Positions 7,649-14,059 of a stretch of 14,560 nucleotides of DNA are shown one piece after another. The stretch spans positions 1 to 14,560 of the forward strand of contig JAAYUP010000236.1 of assembly GCA_012517635.1 (NCBI GenBank). Reading direction: 5' to 3'. Within the stretch, counting starts at the first letter, position 1; the number at the start of each line of letters is the position of its first letter. Made by a program: the position numbers and the translations under genes. The DNA comes from Candidatus Atribacter alterifermentans. GTDB lineage: Bacteria; Atribacterota; Atribacteria; Atribacterales; Atribacteraceae. The notes under the pieces were generated by a model that saw only the letters and a program-made list of their open reading frames with translations, was not told the origin of the DNA and ran no database searches.

Positions 7649-8085
7649 TGTTTCTCATAATCCGAGATTTTATTGATGCGTCTTAGATGCCGTCCTTCAA
7701 TAAATTCTGATTTTAACCATATTTGAACAATTTCCTGCGCTAAACCCTTTCCGATTACCCTTTCACCAAGGGTGAGAATGTTTGCATTATTATGTTCCCT
7801 CGACGCCCTTGCCGAAAAAGTGTCATGGCAGTTAGCCGCCCGAATTCCACGTACTTTATTAGCAGCGATCGAAACACCAACACCGGTTCCACAGCAGATG
7901 ATTCCTCTTTCGCATTTACCATCGGCTACATCTCGAGCCAGTGGAAAAACAATATCAGGATAGTCAACCATATCCGGGCTGTGCGTTCCATAATCAACAA
8001 CTTCATAACCTAGCTCAACCAAAAAATTTTTTAAATCTTCCTTGAGTTCAAAACCGCCATGGTCGCAACCTAAAGCAATCTTCAT
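7645..8085 (-). CDS. rpiB: Ribose-5-phosphate isomerase B
   Basis: Interconverts ribose 5-phosphate and ribulose 5-phosphate in the pentose phosphate pathway; cytosolic, LacAB/RpiB fold. 146 residues, normal. Motifs: the N-terminal C-D-H-G-G at 8-12, V-D-Y-P-D near 40-44, the active-site loop I-I-C-C-G-T-G-V-G with the catalytic Cys about residue 65, R-A-A-N-C-H-D, E-H-N-N-A-N-I-L and the phosphate-binding G-R-H-x-x-R near the C-terminus. ATG start; an AGGAGG lies about 13 bases upstream and an AAGGAA is closer. It is the first gene of the lower minus-strand unit; the 427-base region before it holds repeats, and I found no convincing promoter. A LacAB-like sugar isomerase is possible but less likely for a lone gene. 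Confidence 0.94.
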   Translation of the reverse strand: MKIALGCDHGGFELKEDLKNFLVELGYEVVDYGTHSPDMVDYPDIVFPLARDVADGKCERGIICCGTGVGVSIAANKVRGIRAANCHDTFSARASREHNNANILTLGERVIGKGLAQEIVQIWLKSEFIEGRHLRRINKISDYEKQ

Positions 8086-8181
8086 CGTTCCTTGGAACCT
8101 CCTTTAAAAGAATACTCTTCAACCCCCTATTTTGTCTACCACAACTATTTTTTAGGATAAAAATATCATGAAATCTTGTTT

Positions 8182-8247
8182 TTTCACCCTCATCCTCACC
8201 TTCTCCCATCAAGGGAGAAGGAATTATGAATTCTTTTAGTCTTTTTT
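8182..8247. repeat. Intergenic repeat, copy A, with perfect hairpin
   Basis: Begins with TTTCACCCTCATCC and holds a perfect 9-bp inverted repeat, CCTTCTCCC (8199-8207) and GGGAGAAGG (8213-8221), around a 5-base loop; GAATTCTTT (8228-8236) follows. A decayed copy with the same two landmarks lies at 12041-12107. No U-run follows the hairpin on either strand, so it does not look like an intrinsic terminator. Confidence 0.7.
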
Positions 8248-8265
8248 CCCTCGCCCACCGAGGGA
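8247..8265. repeat. Second hairpin of the repeat cluster
   Basis: TCCCTCG (8247-8253) pairs with CGAGGGA (8259-8265) around loop CCCAC. The right arm ends in the same GGGAGAAGG string as copy A (8262-8270), suggesting an incomplete second unit of the same repeat family. Confidence 0.6.
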
Positions 8266-8285
8266 GAAGGAACCAAAATCTCGCG

Positions 8286-8357
8286 CCCCCTCACCCCCTC
8301 GGCGTCTTTCGCCAATATTCCCTCGCCCCTCGGTAGGAGAGGGTCCGGGTGAGGGGG
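8286..8357. repeat. GC-rich palindromic element with 11-bp terminal inverted repeats
   Basis: CCCCCTCACCC (8286-8296) and GGGTGAGGGGG (8347-8357) are perfect inverted repeats 50 bases apart. Inside are two smaller hairpins: GGCG/CGCC at 8301-8304/8310-8313 and CCCTC/GAGGG at 8327-8331/8339-8343. It is much richer in GC than its surroundings. Similar CCCTCACCC/GGGTGAGGG palindromes are scattered between genes in many bacteria, from general knowledge; it carries no gene. Confidence 0.65.
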
Positions 8358-8368
8358 ACTATTTTCAT

Positions 8369-8399
8369 CCTCATCTAGTGCTGCGAAAGCAGCATGAGG
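8369..8399. repeat. Bulged hairpin with GAAA tetraloop
   Basis: CCTCAT (8369-8374) pairs with ATGAGG (8394-8399); after a 5-base one-sided bulge, GCTGC (8380-8384) pairs with GCAGC (8389-8393) around GAAA. The stable stem and GNRA loop appear on the plus-strand RNA; the minus-strand RNA, the sense of the flanking genes, would show TTTC instead. Confidence 0.6.
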
Positions 8400-8414
8400 G
8401 TCTATCCTATAAAT

Positions 8415-8435
8415 ACAGTAAACAGTGAACGGTAA
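8415..8435. repeat. Three degenerate 7-bp tandem repeats
   Basis: ACAGTAA, ACAGTGA and ACGGTAA follow each other directly. They sit at the prmC-side edge of the repeat cluster. The remaining stretch up to prmC (8436-8512) is AT-rich, and I see no gene or clear terminator in it. Confidence 0.5.
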
Positions 8436-8512
8436 TTTCTCAGAATCATAAGATTGATAAACGGTATTTTATGGTGTTTTTATTGTCCTAAAGAAGTACA
8501 AGTCTTCCTATT

Positions 8513-9379
8513 TCACATCCGTCTAAAAACCGTCGCCCGAGGTCTTTTTTGATAATCAAAAATGATATGATCCCTTTTAAATTGGGTATTGAGCGAGAAA
8601 TTTTCAATGGAATCGACTTGTGAAGGGTCATGTTCAATATAGAGATAACCGTGGGTTTTCAGATAAGAGGATGATTCGTGCAAAATTCGATAAATGAGCT
8701 CCAAACCATCAAAGCCTGAAACCAGTGCCTCTTTGGGTTCATGTAAACGAATCTCAGGAGAGAGGAAATTCCATTCTTCTTCCTTAACATAAGGGGGATT
8801 AGACAGGATGAAATCAAATTGCCATCCATTAGAAAAAGTTATGTCATTAAATAGATCAGATTGCTTTATAGATACTCGTTTTTCTAAAGCAAGTTTTTGA
8901 GCATTTTTTTTAGCCAAATCACAGGCTAATTGTGATCGATCAATGGCCATCACTTGGACTCCAGTCAGCCAATAAGCAACAGTCAAACCAATGACACCTG
9001 AGCCACAACAAAGATCACAGACTTTCAATGGTTGGTTTTCAAGGTGAGAGCGGATAGTGAGAATTGCTTCCTCTAACCATGATTCGGTTTCAAACCTTGG
9101 TATAAATACCCCCTTTTCCATATAAAAATGAAGGGAAAAGAAATCCCACTCTTTGAGTACGTATTGAAGAGGAACTCCGTTAAGCCGTTCTTTTACCATG
9201 ATATTGAGTTTCTCAATCTTTTCATCTGACAAATCCTGATCCCAATAGAGATAGATATGAGAAGGTGAAGAATTAAGTACTCCAGCGAGTAAAAACCGAG
9301 CTTCGCGGGTGACTCCTGATAGATTATGTTTACGCAAAGTGAGAACGAGTTGGCTCCAAATTTCTCTCACTTTTGTCAT
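8513..9379 (-). CDS. prmC: Release factor glutamine N5-methyltransferase
   Basis: S-adenosylmethionine-dependent enzyme that methylates the Gln of the GGQ motif in release factors, raising termination efficiency. 288 residues, normal length. The N-terminal helical domain (about 1-75) binds the release factor; V-P-L-Q-Y-V (69-74) and F-I-P-R-F-E-T-E (92-99) are family signatures; the SAM site is D-L-C-C-G-S-G-V-I-G at 122-131 with acidic D147; the catalytic N-P-P-Y is at 194-197; and E-I-R-L-H-E-P-K-E-A-L follows. ATG start, 3 bases after the prfA stop, with AGGAT about 8 bases upstream inside the end of prfA. Its direct substrate is thus the gene product just upstream. Last gene of the prfA-containing unit before the repeat-rich gap. 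Confidence 0.95.
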   Translation of the reverse strand: MTKVREIWSQLVLTLRKHNLSGVTREARFLLAGVLNSSPSHIYLYWDQDLSDEKIEKLNIMVKERLNGVPLQYVLKEWDFFSLHFYMEKGVFIPRFETESWLEEAILTIRSHLENQPLKVCDLCCGSGVIGLTVAYWLTGVQVMAIDRSQLACDLAKKNAQKLALEKRVSIKQSDLFNDITFSNGWQFDFILSNPPYVKEEEWNFLSPEIRLHEPKEALVSGFDGLELIYRILHESSSYLKTHGYLYIEHDPSQVDSIENFSLNTQFKRDHIIFDYQKRPRATVFRRM

Positions 9380-9382
9380 AAA

Positions 9383-10453
9383 TTATCCTACTTTCTCTAA
9401 CATTCTTATTCTTTCCTCAGCTGCCAGAGATTCAATGATTTCATTGAGGTCGCCTTCCAAGATTAAATCTAACTTATATAGAGTTAAATTGATTCGGTGT
9501 TCAGTCACTCGGTTTTGAGGATAATTGTAAGTCCGAATTCTCTCGCTTCTTTCTCCGCTTCCAATTTGGGATCTTCGATCACGATCGATTTCTGCTTTTT
9601 GCTTTTGCTGTTCAATTTCTAAGAGTCTTGAACGAATGATTCGCATCGCTTTCGCTTTGTTTTTATGTTGAGATTTTTCATCCTGGCAGGTGACCATCAT
9701 ACCAGTAGGAAGGTGAGTGATTCGTACTGCAGAATCGGTAGTATTGACACTTTGACCTCCATGACCAGATGAACGATAAACATCAATGCGCAAATCTTCT
9801 GGATTAATGTCAATATCAACATCTTCAGCTTCAGGAAGAACTGCAACAGTTACGGTTGAGGTGTGTATTCTTCCGCTAGCTTCGGTTATTGGAACTCTCT
9901 GTACTCGATGAACTCCGCTTTCATATTTGAATTTACTATAGGCACCTTCACCCTCTACTACAAAGATGATTTCCTTGAAACCACCAAGCTCAGTTGGATT
10001 GGTACTCATAACGTCGCACTTCCACCCTTGGCTCTCAGCATAACGGGAATACATTCTAAAAAGGTCAGAAACAAAAAGGGCAGCCTCCTCTCCCCCAGTT
10101 CCTGCTCGTATTTCCACAAGAGTGTTTCTTTTATCATTCGGATCGCGGGGAATGAGAAGATATTTAATCTCCTCTTCCAACTCGATTAATTTATTTTCTA
10201 AATTCGTGATTTCTTCTTCTAACAGCTCACGCAAATCAGCATCTTGCTCAGTCTTAAAAAAATTTCTATCTTCCTCAAGGCTTTTTTGAGTTGTTTGATA
10301 TTCTTGATATTTTTTTGCAGTCTCTTCAATTTCAGAAATAGCTTTGGTTAGCTGACGATAACGATGTAAATCTTGAGTGATTTGGGGATCAGATAACAAA
10401 TGAGTCAGCTCAAGATATCGGTTATTTATCTCCTCAGCTTTATTTTGCCACAT
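9383..10453 (-). CDS. prfA: Peptide chain release factor 1 (RF1)
   Basis: Recognises UAG and UAA on the ribosome and releases the finished protein. About 356 residues, normal. N-terminal coiled-coil domain (about 1-105), then R-A-G-T-G-G-E-E-A (118-126), the codon-reading tripeptide in V-P-I-T-E (P190-I-T192; RF1 uses P-x-T, commonly PAT or PVT), R-I-H-T-S-T-V-T-V-A-V-L-P-E, and the catalytic S-G-H-G-G-Q at 231-236; these numbers count from the upstream GTG. I chose the ATG at 10453 because GAGGAG lies 7 bases before it; a GTG at 10459 in the same frame would add two residues but sits against the ribosome-binding site. The start overlaps the yqhQ-like gene by 14 bases, and prmC follows after 3 bases. 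Confidence 0.96.
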   Translation of the reverse strand: MWQNKAEEINNRYLELTHLLSDPQITQDLHRYRQLTKAISEIEETAKKYQEYQTTQKSLEEDRNFFKTEQDADLRELLEEEITNLENKLIELEEEIKYLLIPRDPNDKRNTLVEIRAGTGGEEAALFVSDLFRMYSRYAESQGWKCDVMSTNPTELGGFKEIIFVVEGEGAYSKFKYESGVHRVQRVPITEASGRIHTSTVTVAVLPEAEDVDIDINPEDLRIDVYRSSGHGGQSVNTTDSAVRITHLPTGMMVTCQDEKSQHKNKAKAMRIIRSRLLEIEQQKQKAEIDRDRRSQIGSGERSERIRTYNYPQNRVTEHRINLTLYKLDLILEGDLNEIIESLAAEERIRMLEKVG

Positions 10454-11360
10454 ACTCACACTCCTCTTTAAGGCTTCCTTTTAAAGCGACTACAGCAACT
10501 TCTAACTGTGAATCGTCCGGTTCTTGTGTCGTAATTCTTTGAAGAAGCAAACCAGGTAAGGCTAATAGACTTGCCAAACTCCGATCTTGATATTTCGACA
10601 AAAGGCGAATTGCTTCATAAGCCAAACCCGCAACAATTGGAATGAGAACAACTCGGCTTATGATTCTCATTCCAATTCCAGGACGACCCAAAAAGGAAAA
10701 AACAAAAATACTGATAATCATAACAATCATTAACCAATTCGTTCCACAACGGGGATGATGGGTGGTATATTTTCGAATGTTTTCGAGAGTGAGCTCCTGA
10801 CCATTTTCAAAAGCGAATATCGTTTTGTGCTCGGCTCCGTGGTATTCAAAAATTCTTTTAATGTCTTTCATTCGAGAAATAACATAAAGATACAATAAAA
10901 AAATTGTTACCCTGATAAGCCCTTCAATAATATTATAGAGAATGTTTGAATGAATATAATGATCAATCCGAGAGGTTAAAAAAGTCGGAAGCGCTATAAA
11001 CAAACCTACAAATAAACCAAAAGCCAACAACATGGCGATGCTAAGGTCAAAAACCGAAAGTTTTTCCTCTTCTTCATCCATAGCCAAGGTTGCTGACAGT
11101 GATAAAGCCTTCAATCCGATGATGAGCGAATCAACCATATTGACGACGCCACGAACAATTGGTAAAGCAAAAAATTTATTGGTTTTTGATAAAATAGGTT
11201 TTTCTTTAATATCGGTCACTATTATACCGTTGGGTTTTCTAACCGCAATTGAAATTTTCCAAGGGCTCCTCATCATCACCCCCTCGATTATTGCTTGTCC
11301 TCCTACATTGTGCCTTTCATTCTTTTCGGGTTTTATCTTTTGCTCCACGGATGTCCACAT
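10440..11360 (-). CDS. yqhQ: DUF1385 / YqhQ-family membrane protein of unknown function
   Basis: 306 residues, typical of the YqhQ family, whose role is not established to my knowledge. Signatures: V-G-G-Q-A-I-I-E-G-V-M-M-R at 19-31, R-G-V-V-N-M (70-75), an acidic patch D-E-E-E-E-K (95-100), E-Y-H-G-A-E-H-K-T at 172-180 and H-H-P-R-C-G-T at 201-207. About four hydrophobic segments (roughly 105-127, 143-162, 208-225, 232-252) put the conserved His/Glu/Cys-rich stretch on one face of the membrane; such residues could bind metal, which is inference. ATG start, AAGGGGAT upstream; overlaps thyX by 28 bases and prfA by 14, so it is embedded in the unit. Homologues near prmC/prfA are common in Clostridia, from general knowledge. 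Confidence 0.88.
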   Translation of the reverse strand: MWTSVEQKIKPEKNERHNVGGQAIIEGVMMRSPWKISIAVRKPNGIIVTDIKEKPILSKTNKFFALPIVRGVVNMVDSLIIGLKALSLSATLAMDEEEEKLSVFDLSIAMLLAFGLFVGLFIALPTFLTSRIDHYIHSNILYNIIEGLIRVTIFLLYLYVISRMKDIKRIFEYHGAEHKTIFAFENGQELTLENIRKYTTHHPRCGTNWLMIVMIISIFVFSFLGRPGIGMRIISRVVLIPIVAGLAYEAIRLLSKYQDRSLASLLALPGLLLQRITTQEPDDSQLEVAVVALKGSLKEECEYVAK

Positions 11361-11989
11361 CCTTTATCCCCTTCAGGGCAGATTCCGGTTGCACACGGCG
11401 GACCGGCGTTTTCAAAAACAGTTGGTGCCAATTCTTTCAATATTTTTAATATTGCGGTGGCAATCATCCTTATTTCCCATTGAGCTCGGCTACAAAGCCG
11501 AAGCTTTAAAATATGGAGATATTCACGGGCATTGGCTGTTAATATAATTTGGCTGGTAATAGCCTGTGGTAATATATAACGAGCGTCTTCTTCTGCTATT
11601 CCCATTTTAATCATTTCTTGATATATATCGGAACTTTTCTGTATCTGCTCTCTAAAATGATCAAATAAGGTTTCATTTTCTTCAATTGAAGGCGGAATGA
11701 CAAATTCTGGATTCTTAAAATGAATATATCGTTGGCTTTGTTGTGAGTAGGAAACGAGGCGATGACGAACCAGTTGGTGTGAAGCAGCTCGGGAAATTCC
11801 CTCAATTAAAAAGGTAAAAGAAGCGTGTTCTAAAACCGATTCATGGCCACGAGCTACAATTTCCCTTATCAATTTCTGAGCTTTTTCTAAAGTCAGGTCG
11901 TCGTCATAGCTCATTCTATAGCAAAGACGTGCAGCTCGCGCAATAGTCAACTCTGGATCCGGAGTCGAGCTGATAAGCTTTACTTTCAT
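11333..11989 (-). CDS. thyX: Flavin-dependent thymidylate synthase ThyX
   Basis: Makes dTMP from dUMP using methylene-tetrahydrofolate, FAD and NADPH; unrelated to classical ThyA. 218 residues, normal. The family motif RHRx7S is present: R75-H76-R77, then seven residues to S85, followed by Q-R-Y. Also typical are G-H-E-S-V-L-E-H-A-S-F-T-F (48-60), I-L-P-Q (139-142), N-A-R-E-Y-L-H-I-L-K-L-R-L (153-165) with R-A-Q-W-E-I-R (168-174), and a Cys-rich tail P-P-C-A-T-G-I-C-P-E-G seen in clostridial-type ThyX. The tail overlaps the start of yqhQ. ATG with GAGGAG about 8 bases upstream. Its 195-base upstream gap holds the rpmE terminator and a repeat copy, so it needs its own promoter or read-through; I found no clear promoter. 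Confidence 0.96.
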   Translation of the reverse strand: MKVKLISSTPDPELTIARAARLCYRMSYDDDLTLEKAQKLIREIVARGHESVLEHASFTFLIEGISRAASHQLVRHRLVSYSQQSQRYIHFKNPEFVIPPSIEENETLFDHFREQIQKSSDIYQEMIKMGIAEEDARYILPQAITSQIILTANAREYLHILKLRLCSRAQWEIRMIATAILKILKELAPTVFENAGPPCATGICPEGDKGCGHPWSKR

Positions 11990-12040
11990 ACCCCTACTCC
12001 TCTATGAAAACAATGATGAGTCATTAGGAATGAGTAGGAA

Positions 12041-12107
12041 TTTCACCCTCATCCCAACTTCTTCCATTAAAAGAGAAACAACAAATAAGAATTCTTTGTC
12101 ATTTTTT
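12041..12107. repeat. Intergenic repeat, decayed copy B
   Basis: Starts with the same 14 bases (TTTCACCCTCATCC, 12041-12054) as copy A at 8182, and has the same GAATTCTTT (12089-12097) 48 bases on, against 46 in copy A. Between them the hairpin arms have decayed (CTTCTTCC then AAGAGAAAC), so the stem is lost. Confidence 0.6.
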
Positions 12108-12123
12108 GACTTTTTCTTTCAAC

Positions 12124-12165
12124 AAAAAAAGGGAGTATGTACGTTTATACATACTGCCCTTTTTT
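12124..12165 (-). terminator. Rho-independent terminator after rpmE (could work both ways)
   Basis: AGTATGTA (12134-12141) and TACATACT (12148-12155) form a perfect 8-bp stem around a 6-base loop; it is extended by GGG/CCC with one bulged G and flanked by A7 (12124-12130) on one side and T6 (12160-12165) on the other. On the minus strand the A7 becomes the U-run, about 20 bases past the rpmE stop codon. The T6 would also allow termination of plus-strand transcripts. Confidence 0.88.
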
Positions 12166-12184
12166 CTTCTTTTAACAAGAGCAA

Positions 12185-12391
12185 TTAAAAGTTATCACCG
12201 TATTTTGCCCGGAATTTTTCAACGCGACCAGCGGTGTCGATTAGTTTTTGTTGTCCGGTGAAGAACGGGTGACAGCTAGCACATATTTCCACTCGTATTT
12301 CTGGTGCTTTAGTAGAGCGAGTTACAAAGCTATTCCCACAAGCACAAATAACCCGTGTTTCCTTATAATCGGGATGAATACCTTTTTTCAT
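12185..12391 (-). CDS. rpmE: 50S ribosomal protein L31, zinc-binding form
   Basis: Small ribosomal protein at the subunit bridge region; 68 residues, normal for L31. M-K-K-G-I-H-P-D-Y at the start, four zinc-ribbon cysteines (C16, C18, C37, C40), C-H-P-F-F-T-G-Q-Q-K at 40-49 and the closing G-R-V-E-K-F-R. Presence of all four Cys marks the zinc-containing (C+) type rather than the zinc-free paralogue. The ATG at 12391 is chosen over an upstream in-frame start at 12421 because it gives the family N-terminus and has GAGGTGAT (12396-12403 on the complement) 4 bases before it. A strong terminator follows and a consensus promoter precedes, so it is probably transcribed largely by itself. Confidence 0.96.
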   Translation of the reverse strand: MKKGIHPDYKETRVICACGNSFVTRSTKAPEIRVEICASCHPFFTGQQKLIDTAGRVEKFRAKYGDNF

Positions 12392-12519
12392 TATTATCAC
12401 CTCACCCAATCCCGTTTTCAATAGATAGATATTAAAATTATATTTAAATCTTTGTCATTTTCTATTGATGACTTTTTCTACCACGAAACGAAAAACGCAT
12501 AAAAATGATTCGAAAAACG
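12392..12519 (-). promoter_or_regulatory. Long 5' leader of rpmE, candidate L31 autoregulatory leader
   Basis: From the expected start of transcription to the rpmE ATG there are roughly 130 untranslated bases, long for a 68-codon gene. They contain short inverted repeats (CCACG at 12481-12485 with CGTGG at 12518-12522; GTCAT at 12454-12458 with ATGAC at 12468-12472) and a direct repeat CGAAAAACG (12489-12497 and 12511-12519). Leaders by which L31 controls its own mRNA are known in other bacterial groups; that this is one is inference. Confidence 0.4.
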
Positions 12520-12525
12520 TGGGCT

Positions 12526-12555
12526 ATTATAGCATATACTCATTTTGAGTGTCAA
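12526..12555 (-). promoter_or_regulatory. Consensus sigma-70 promoter for rpmE
   Basis: On the minus strand, a perfect TTGACA (complement of 12550-12555) is followed by an 18-base spacer and a perfect TATAAT (complement of 12526-12531), with TG one base before it (extended -10). The -35 box begins only 2 bases after the rho stop codon. The spacer contains an ACTCA-AAA-TGAGT inverted repeat that might be an operator. Confidence 0.85.
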
Positions 12556-12557
12556 AG

Positions 12558-13919
12558 TTAACGAGAGTTTTTCAATACATGATCAATCATTTTTAGAAAT
12601 TCACGATTCGATTTGGTATTTTTCATGCGGTCGATAACCATCTGAGCTCCTTCTTGCTGGTCAACATTGGCTAATAGCTTTCTCAGCATCCAAATTCTTT
12701 CTAAATCATTTTGTTTAATTAATAGCTCTTCTTTCCGTGTTCCTGATCGATGAATATCAATAGCTGGAAATATCCTACTTTCCGATAAAGCTCGGCTGAG
12801 ATGAAGCTCCATATTTCCGGTTCCCTTAAATTCTTCATAAATAACTTCATCCATACGAGATCCGGTTTCAACTAAGGCAGTAGCTAAAATGGTCAAACTC
12901 CCACCTTCTTCGATATTCCGAGCAGCTCCGAAAAACCGTTTTGGCCAATGGAGAGCCGAAGAATCAATTCCACCCGAGAGGGTTTTTCCAGTATTAGGAA
13001 CTACCAAGTTATTGGTTCGGGCTAAGCGAGTAATACTATCAAGTAAAATGACAACATCCTTCCCCTCTTCTACCAATCGTTTTGCCCGTTCCAGAGTCAA
13101 TTCTGCAACTCGAATATGATTTTCCGGTTTTTGGTCAAAAGTTGAGGCGATAACATAACCCTTCACTGAGCGTTCCATTTGGGTAACTTCTTCAGGGCGT
13201 TCATCGATTAACAACACAATTAAGACAACATTGGGGTAATTGGTCGTAATCCCATTGGCAATTTTTTCCAATAATACGGTTTTTCCGGCTTTTGGTGGTG
13301 CAACAATAAGTCCTCGCTGTCCAACACCAATAGGAGCAAAAAGATCGATGATTCGAGTAGAAATTTCATTGGGAGTGGTTTCCAAAACAAACTGAAGGTC
13401 GGGAAAAATTGGTGTTAAATTTTCAAAAAGAGGCCTTTTTTTAGCTTGTTCTGGGTCTTCATCGTTTATCGCTTCGATTCGAAGTAAGGCGTAATATCGT
13501 TCTCCTTCTTTGGGTGGCCTTACCTGTCCGGCAACTTTATCACCGCTACTTAAAGCAAAACGTTTGATTTGTGATGGTGAAACATAAACATCATTTTCAC
13601 TCACCGTAAAATCATCGGCTGTTCGAAGAAAACCATATCCTTCGATAGTGATTTCTAAGATCCCTTCACTGAAAATATAACCCTTCGATTCGGTTGCTTT
13701 TTTTAAAATTTCAAAGATCAGTTCGCTTTTCCTTTTTCGACTATAACCCACTATACCCATTTTTTGGGCAATTTCACCTAATTCGGTATTGGATTTAATC
13801 TTTAGTTCTCCTAAAGAAAACTGTAATTCGGCTCTGGTCTTTTCCTTTTCGGGCTCTTTTTCTTTTTCTATCTCTTTTTCCTCTAATTCTAAATCAGCTT
13901 GATTGCTCTCTGTACTCAA
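12558..13919 (-). CDS. rho: Transcription termination factor Rho
   Basis: Hexameric RNA-dependent ATPase that ends transcription of untranslated RNA. 453 residues. A charged Glu/Lys-rich N-terminal stretch (about 9-31) precedes the Rho N-terminal helical domain (about 33-78), the cold-shock-like primary RNA-binding domain (about 80-155, with Y-G-F-L-R and D-V-Y-V-S-P-S-Q-I-K-R-F), and the ATPase core: P-loop A-P-P-K-A-G-K-T at 207-214, Walker B V-V-I-L-L-D-S at 289-295, secondary-site loop T-L-S-G-G-I-D-S (313-320), F-K-G-T-G-N-M-E-L (364-372) and R-S-G-T-R-K-E-E (391-398). All key parts are intact. The start is TTG at 13919, with a strong AAGGAGG about 10 bases upstream; the next in-frame ATG would delete half the N-terminal domain. 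Confidence 0.97.
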   Translation of the reverse strand: MSTESNQADLELEEKEIEKEKEPEKEKTRAELQFSLGELKIKSNTELGEIAQKMGIVGYSRKRKSELIFEILKKATESKGYIFSEGILEITIEGYGFLRTADDFTVSENDVYVSPSQIKRFALSSGDKVAGQVRPPKEGERYYALLRIEAINDEDPEQAKKRPLFENLTPIFPDLQFVLETTPNEISTRIIDLFAPIGVGQRGLIVAPPKAGKTVLLEKIANGITTNYPNVVLIVLLIDERPEEVTQMERSVKGYVIASTFDQKPENHIRVAELTLERAKRLVEEGKDVVILLDSITRLARTNNLVVPNTGKTLSGGIDSSALHWPKRFFGAARNIEEGGSLTILATALVETGSRMDEVIYEEFKGTGNMELHLSRALSESRIFPAIDIHRSGTRKEELLIKQNDLERIWMLRKLLANVDQQEGAQMVIDRMKNTKSNREFLKMIDHVLKNSR

Positions 13920-13965
13920 GGCAATTGTACCTCCTTAATTTTCTCAAAAAAATCTTTGGTTCATA

Positions 13966-13992
13966 ACTATACTTGGCTTATCGATGTGTAAA
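13966..13992 (-). promoter_or_regulatory. Possible rho promoter (weak)
   Basis: On the minus strand TTTACA (complement of 13987-13992) and TATAGT (complement of 13966-13971) each match consensus in 5 of 6 bases, but the 15-base spacer is short. It sits about 47 bases before the rho start. CTTGG/CCAAG arms (13972-13976 and 13994-13998) flank the spacer. The rest of the 140-base rho upstream gap shows nothing clear. Confidence 0.25.
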
Positions 13993-14059
13993 TCCAAGAA
14001 GCAGTCATTTCTATGAGCTGGTAAGATAAGGTAATTAAAAAACAGTTGGTGAAAAACCT

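Noticed and set aside
8114..8143. TAGACA / TATTCT pair as a promoter for rpiB
   Set aside because: The start of transcription would fall on the rpiB ribosome-binding site, leaving no usable leader.
8199..8221. Perfect 9-bp hairpin as an intrinsic terminator
   Set aside because: No T-run follows on either strand, and similar units recur; better explained as a repeat.
8226..8336. 36-codon plus-strand reading frame through the repeat cluster
   Set aside because: It is built wholly from the palindromic repeats, has no ribosome-binding site and gives a Pro/Arg-rich low-complexity product; an artefact of the repeat.
9863..10189. 108-codon plus-strand frame opposite prfA
   Set aside because: Antisense shadow of RF1; no ribosome-binding site or family features.
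11032..11547. 171-codon plus-strand reading frame
   Set aside because: It lies opposite yqhQ and thyX, both with clear family motifs, and matches no family I recognise.
12392..12421. Extended N-terminus for L31 beginning at 12421
   Set aside because: It adds ten residues not typical of L31 and would run over the ribosome-binding site that fits the ATG at 12391.
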